The position numbers were made by a program, and so were the translations under genes. From an uncultured Demequina sp. (GTDB lineage Bacteria > Actinomycetota > Actinomycetes > Actinomycetales > Demequinaceae), in the NCBI GenBank assembly GCA_937925595.1, contig CALALQ010000469.1, positions 1 through 33,578 on the forward strand: 33,578 nt of DNA. The letters run 5' to 3'. The notes under the pieces are model-generated. The model saw only the letters and a program-made list of their open reading frames with translations, did not search any database and was not told the origin of the DNA. Shown piece by piece: positions 31,540-33,578 of the stretch; positions within the stretch are counted from its first letter, which is position 1, and each line of letters begins with the position of its first letter.

Positions 31540-33213
31540 TGGGATCCGTTCGATGGCGCACTAACCACGTATGGTCTCGCCGGTCAGGTCACGGACTCGT
31601 ATCAGTGGTGGATTCAGGGAGGCGTCGAGCAGTCTGCGCATTTGGACTACGACTATGACGAGGACCACCCCCACGCGGTGGAGTCCACCGGTGTGGGCGC
31701 GTACGGGTATGACGCTGCGGGCAGGATGATCTCCCGCGACGCTGACGGTGTGGGCGGCACTGCCGCGCAGACGCTGATCTGGGATGCTCTGTCGAACCTT
31801 GTCGGCATCAACGCCACTACCGGTAATGAGCGTTACTTGTATGACGCGTCGGGGCAACGGGTGGTGCGTATCGCGGGCGCGACGGCGACCGCGTATCTGG
31901 GCTCGAGTGAGGTCACGGATGCGAACACTGCATCGCCTGGCGCGCTTGCGGGTACCCGCTACTACGCCTTTGGTGGGACTACTGTCGCGCTGAGGGACGG
32001 GACGGGTGTGTCGTATCTGATTGGTGACGTGCAGGGTTCGGCGACGGTGTTGATCCCTGCGGGTGACGGCACAGGGGATCCCGACGCTGTGGTTGCCTCC
32101 CGTAACGCCTACACCCCCTACGGAGTCACCCGTGGCAGCGACAACCTCGCCACCGATCGCGGCTGGCTGGGCCAAGTCGAAGACGCCTCCAGCGGGCTGA
32201 CGTACTTGAACGCCAGGTACTACGACCCCGCGATCGCACGGTTCATCTCACCAGACCCGCTCATGGACCCCACCGACCCGCGCACCCTGGATCCGTACCG
32301 GTATGCGGACAACAATCCCGTGCTGTTCACGGACCCGAGTGGCCTCGCCCCCTCATGTTCGGGACTGACGGGCCAGGCATACAAGAACTGCTCCGGATAC
32401 GCGACCACCACGTACAACTACATGACAGGTAAGACCACCGCGAAGAAGAACGAGGAACTCGCCAAGAGCGGCAAGGCCGGCGTCAACAAGACCACGCCGA
32501 AGCCAAAGGCGTCGAAGAGTGGAGGTTCGGCCAGCGGGGCCTCGACCAAGACGTACAAGGGAGTCAATCTCGGCAAGACAGACTTCGTGATGGGAGCGTT
32601 CATTGAAGGGCAGCGGGCAGGGAGTGGGTGGTTCCTGGGTGATAGCGACTCTCACGGCGACGGTCGTGGGTTCGCTCACAATGCTGGCACCGTATTCACA
32701 GATTCCAGGTTCTCGATGTTTTACTCCTCGAAGAGCGGCACACTGACACTTCGTGTGAATGTGAGCTGTGAGTATCCCGAGACGGCGATCTGCACCGCGC
32801 CGAAGGTGACTGCAGGCACCTTCGCCGTCGCCACTGATGAGCGAGCGGTGCGCTCGCTACTGCCGCCGCCACGCAGGTCATGTGGATGGCCGGGCCAGGA
32901 ATACTGCGCGGATGCTGTTCCAGACTGGATGGTGGTGTTCTCGGGGAAGAACTCTGCGCTACAGTCCGCAGGGGGCCTCCAGTCAGAGTTTGTGCCCTCT
33001 CTGAATTTGTCTGTCGAGGGCTATACGCAAGCCAACGGATCCACCACGGTCAAGATCGTCGGCTCGGGCTTTCCCAGCGTTGAATTGGGGACAGTGGACC
33101 GGGCCGGCGCCTACACTCCCGTGATACAAGACCGTGCATCAATGCCTTCCGAGTGGGCGGGTGCAGGTTTGTTGCTCACTTCGCGCGCTCTGAGTGCGAA
33201 CATTGGCCCGTAG
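31540..33213 (+). pseudogene. 5'-truncated Rhs/YD-repeat protein with variable C-terminal domain
   Basis: An open frame runs from a TGA at 31537-31539 to a stop ending at 33213 without a good start; the best candidate is TTG at 31642, with GGGAGG too far upstream. YD-type repeats are clear: LDYDYDEDHPHAV, YGYDAAGRMISRD and RYLYDASGQRVVRI. Next come the Rhs core end ARYYDPAIARFISPDPL and NPVLFTDPSGLA (ending at 32349). A full Rhs protein would have well over a thousand residues before this, so it is a fragment or an orphan tip. The 287-residue region after 32350 contains a Lys-rich linker and GDSDSHGDGRGF...DSRFSMFY, a motif faintly like DUF3238-type secreted domains; I cannot assign activity. 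The region has less GC-rich codon use than its neighbours, suggesting transfer. Confidence 0.8.
32081..32092 (+). repeat. Dispersed 12-mer CCGACGCTGTGG, copy 9
   Basis: Exact copy inside the Rhs core (PDAV). Confidence 0.6.
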
Positions 33214-33228
33214 GGCTGCGTTGGGAGT

Positions 33229-33578
33229 ATGAGAATGATGTATCGCTCGGCACTGGTCTCCATAGGCGGATACGCGGTCGTTGCCGCTGCCCTCGGCTGG
33301 GCCGTTGAGGGGCCATCGGCTTTGTATGGCCTTGCTGCGTTGGCGATTGCACTCTCAGTGCCGATGCTGCGGGCGCCTGCGACCATTCCATTGCGCAATG
33401 TGCGACGGCACGCCGCGGCGATATGGCTCGGCTTCGCGGCGACCACGTCGGCAGCGGTGTTGGCGGGGTCCTCAGTTGCCGAGTCATTCTCGGCTTCGCC
33501 TCGCGACCCCGGAAGCGGGAGCATCGCTTTCGAAGCCGTGATGGCGCTCATCTGTGCATTGAGTGTGATGTCGGCGGG
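33229..33578 (+). CDS. Membrane protein downstream of the Rhs tip, 3' end outside the window
   Basis: The frame is open from ATG 33229 (other ATGs at 33235 and 33238) to the edge, giving at least 116 residues. About three to four hydrophobic helices are visible (near 8-25, 28-47, 60-82 and 103-116). The sequence GGGAG just upstream would suit the second or third ATG as ribosome site. It begins 15 bp after the Rhs frame ends. Genes in this place usually encode the immunity protein for the Rhs C-terminal toxin; a membrane-embedded immunity protein would suggest a membrane-acting toxin. I recognise no family, so this role is inference from position only. Confidence 0.55.
   Translation, partial: MRMMYRSALVSIGGYAVVAAALGWAVEGPSALYGLAALAIALSVPMLRAPATIPLRNVRRHAAAIWLGFAATTSAAVLAGSSVAESFSASPRDPGSGSIAFEAVMALICALSVMSA

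Noticed and set aside
1..33578. CRISPR arrays, tRNA or rRNA genes
   Set aside because: No regularly spaced repeats, tRNA-like cloverleaf segments or rRNA signatures were seen on either strand.

Overview
The window looks like chromosome of a high-GC Gram-positive actinobacterium, most likely in the order Micrococcales (Demequina or Cellulomonas-like; genus not provable from sequence alone). The reasons are very GC-rich third codon positions, two WhiB-type iron-sulfur regulators, a PdtaS-type histidine kinase, tandem LytR-CpsA-Psr (LCP) proteins, DUF2505, DUF3499 and DUF5719 proteins, many GTG starts, and a strong bias toward leaderless promoters. Coding density is very high: there is no gene-free stretch longer than about 225 bases.

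Layout, left to right. Positions 1-5131 (minus) hold two overlapping FtsX-type ABC permease genes, the second cut by the window edge. Positions 5242-6460 (minus) are a three-gene, stop/start-overlapping operon of a DUF2505 protein and two fluoride-channel (Fluc/CrcB) subunits, ending in a hairpin-plus-T-run terminator. Divergent from it is a PdtaS-like sensor kinase (6520-7968). A whiB1-like gene (minus) and a small membrane protein gene (plus) are transcribed divergently from 8247-8417. Positions 8796-15421 (minus) hold a GT-C-like membrane glycosyltransferase, a membrane-anchored GH5-type mannanase and an FHA/FtsK-SpoIIIE ATPase resembling EssC/EccC. Positions 15503-17493 (plus) are an OmpR-type response regulator and its kinase. 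gtrA (minus) and purK-purE (plus) follow, fired from back-to-back leaderless promoters only 31 bp apart. Two tandem LCP genes (minus) lie at 19660-22183. From 22262 rightwards come a family-2 glycosyltransferase, whiB2, a 1035-residue glycosyltransferase/membrane protein, DUF5719, a zincin-fold protein that has lost its HExxH site (minus), DUF3499, manB, and a CDF metal transporter. The order gtrA/purK/purE ... LCP ... whiB2 - zincin - DUF3499 - manB is, as I recall it, the same neighbourhood as the Mycobacterium tuberculosis Rv3257c-Rv3277 region, so the core is an old actinobacterial envelope-polysaccharide locus. The right end (31540-33578) is accessory: a 5'-truncated Rhs/YD-repeat tip with an unrecognised C-terminal domain and, 15 bp downstream, a membrane protein gene that could be its immunity partner.

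How the genes fit together. Most of the window serves the cell envelope: sugar-nucleotide supply (manB), lipid-linked sugar transfer (gtrA, GT2, GT-C), polymer attachment to peptidoglycan (LCP), remodelling (GH5), and regulation tied to growth or division (whiB1, whiB2, two-component system).

The signals I think most deserve checking are: (1) a dispersed 12-mer, CCGACGCTGTGG, present in at least nine exact copies in both orientations and in unrelated genes; (2) a nearly uniform TAnnnT box 6-8 nt before start codons, implying leaderless transcripts for about eleven transcription units; (3) inverted repeats overlapping the core promoters of both whiB genes; and (4) the orphan Rhs tip with its candidate immunity gene. 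All were found by reading the sequence; no database search was possible.
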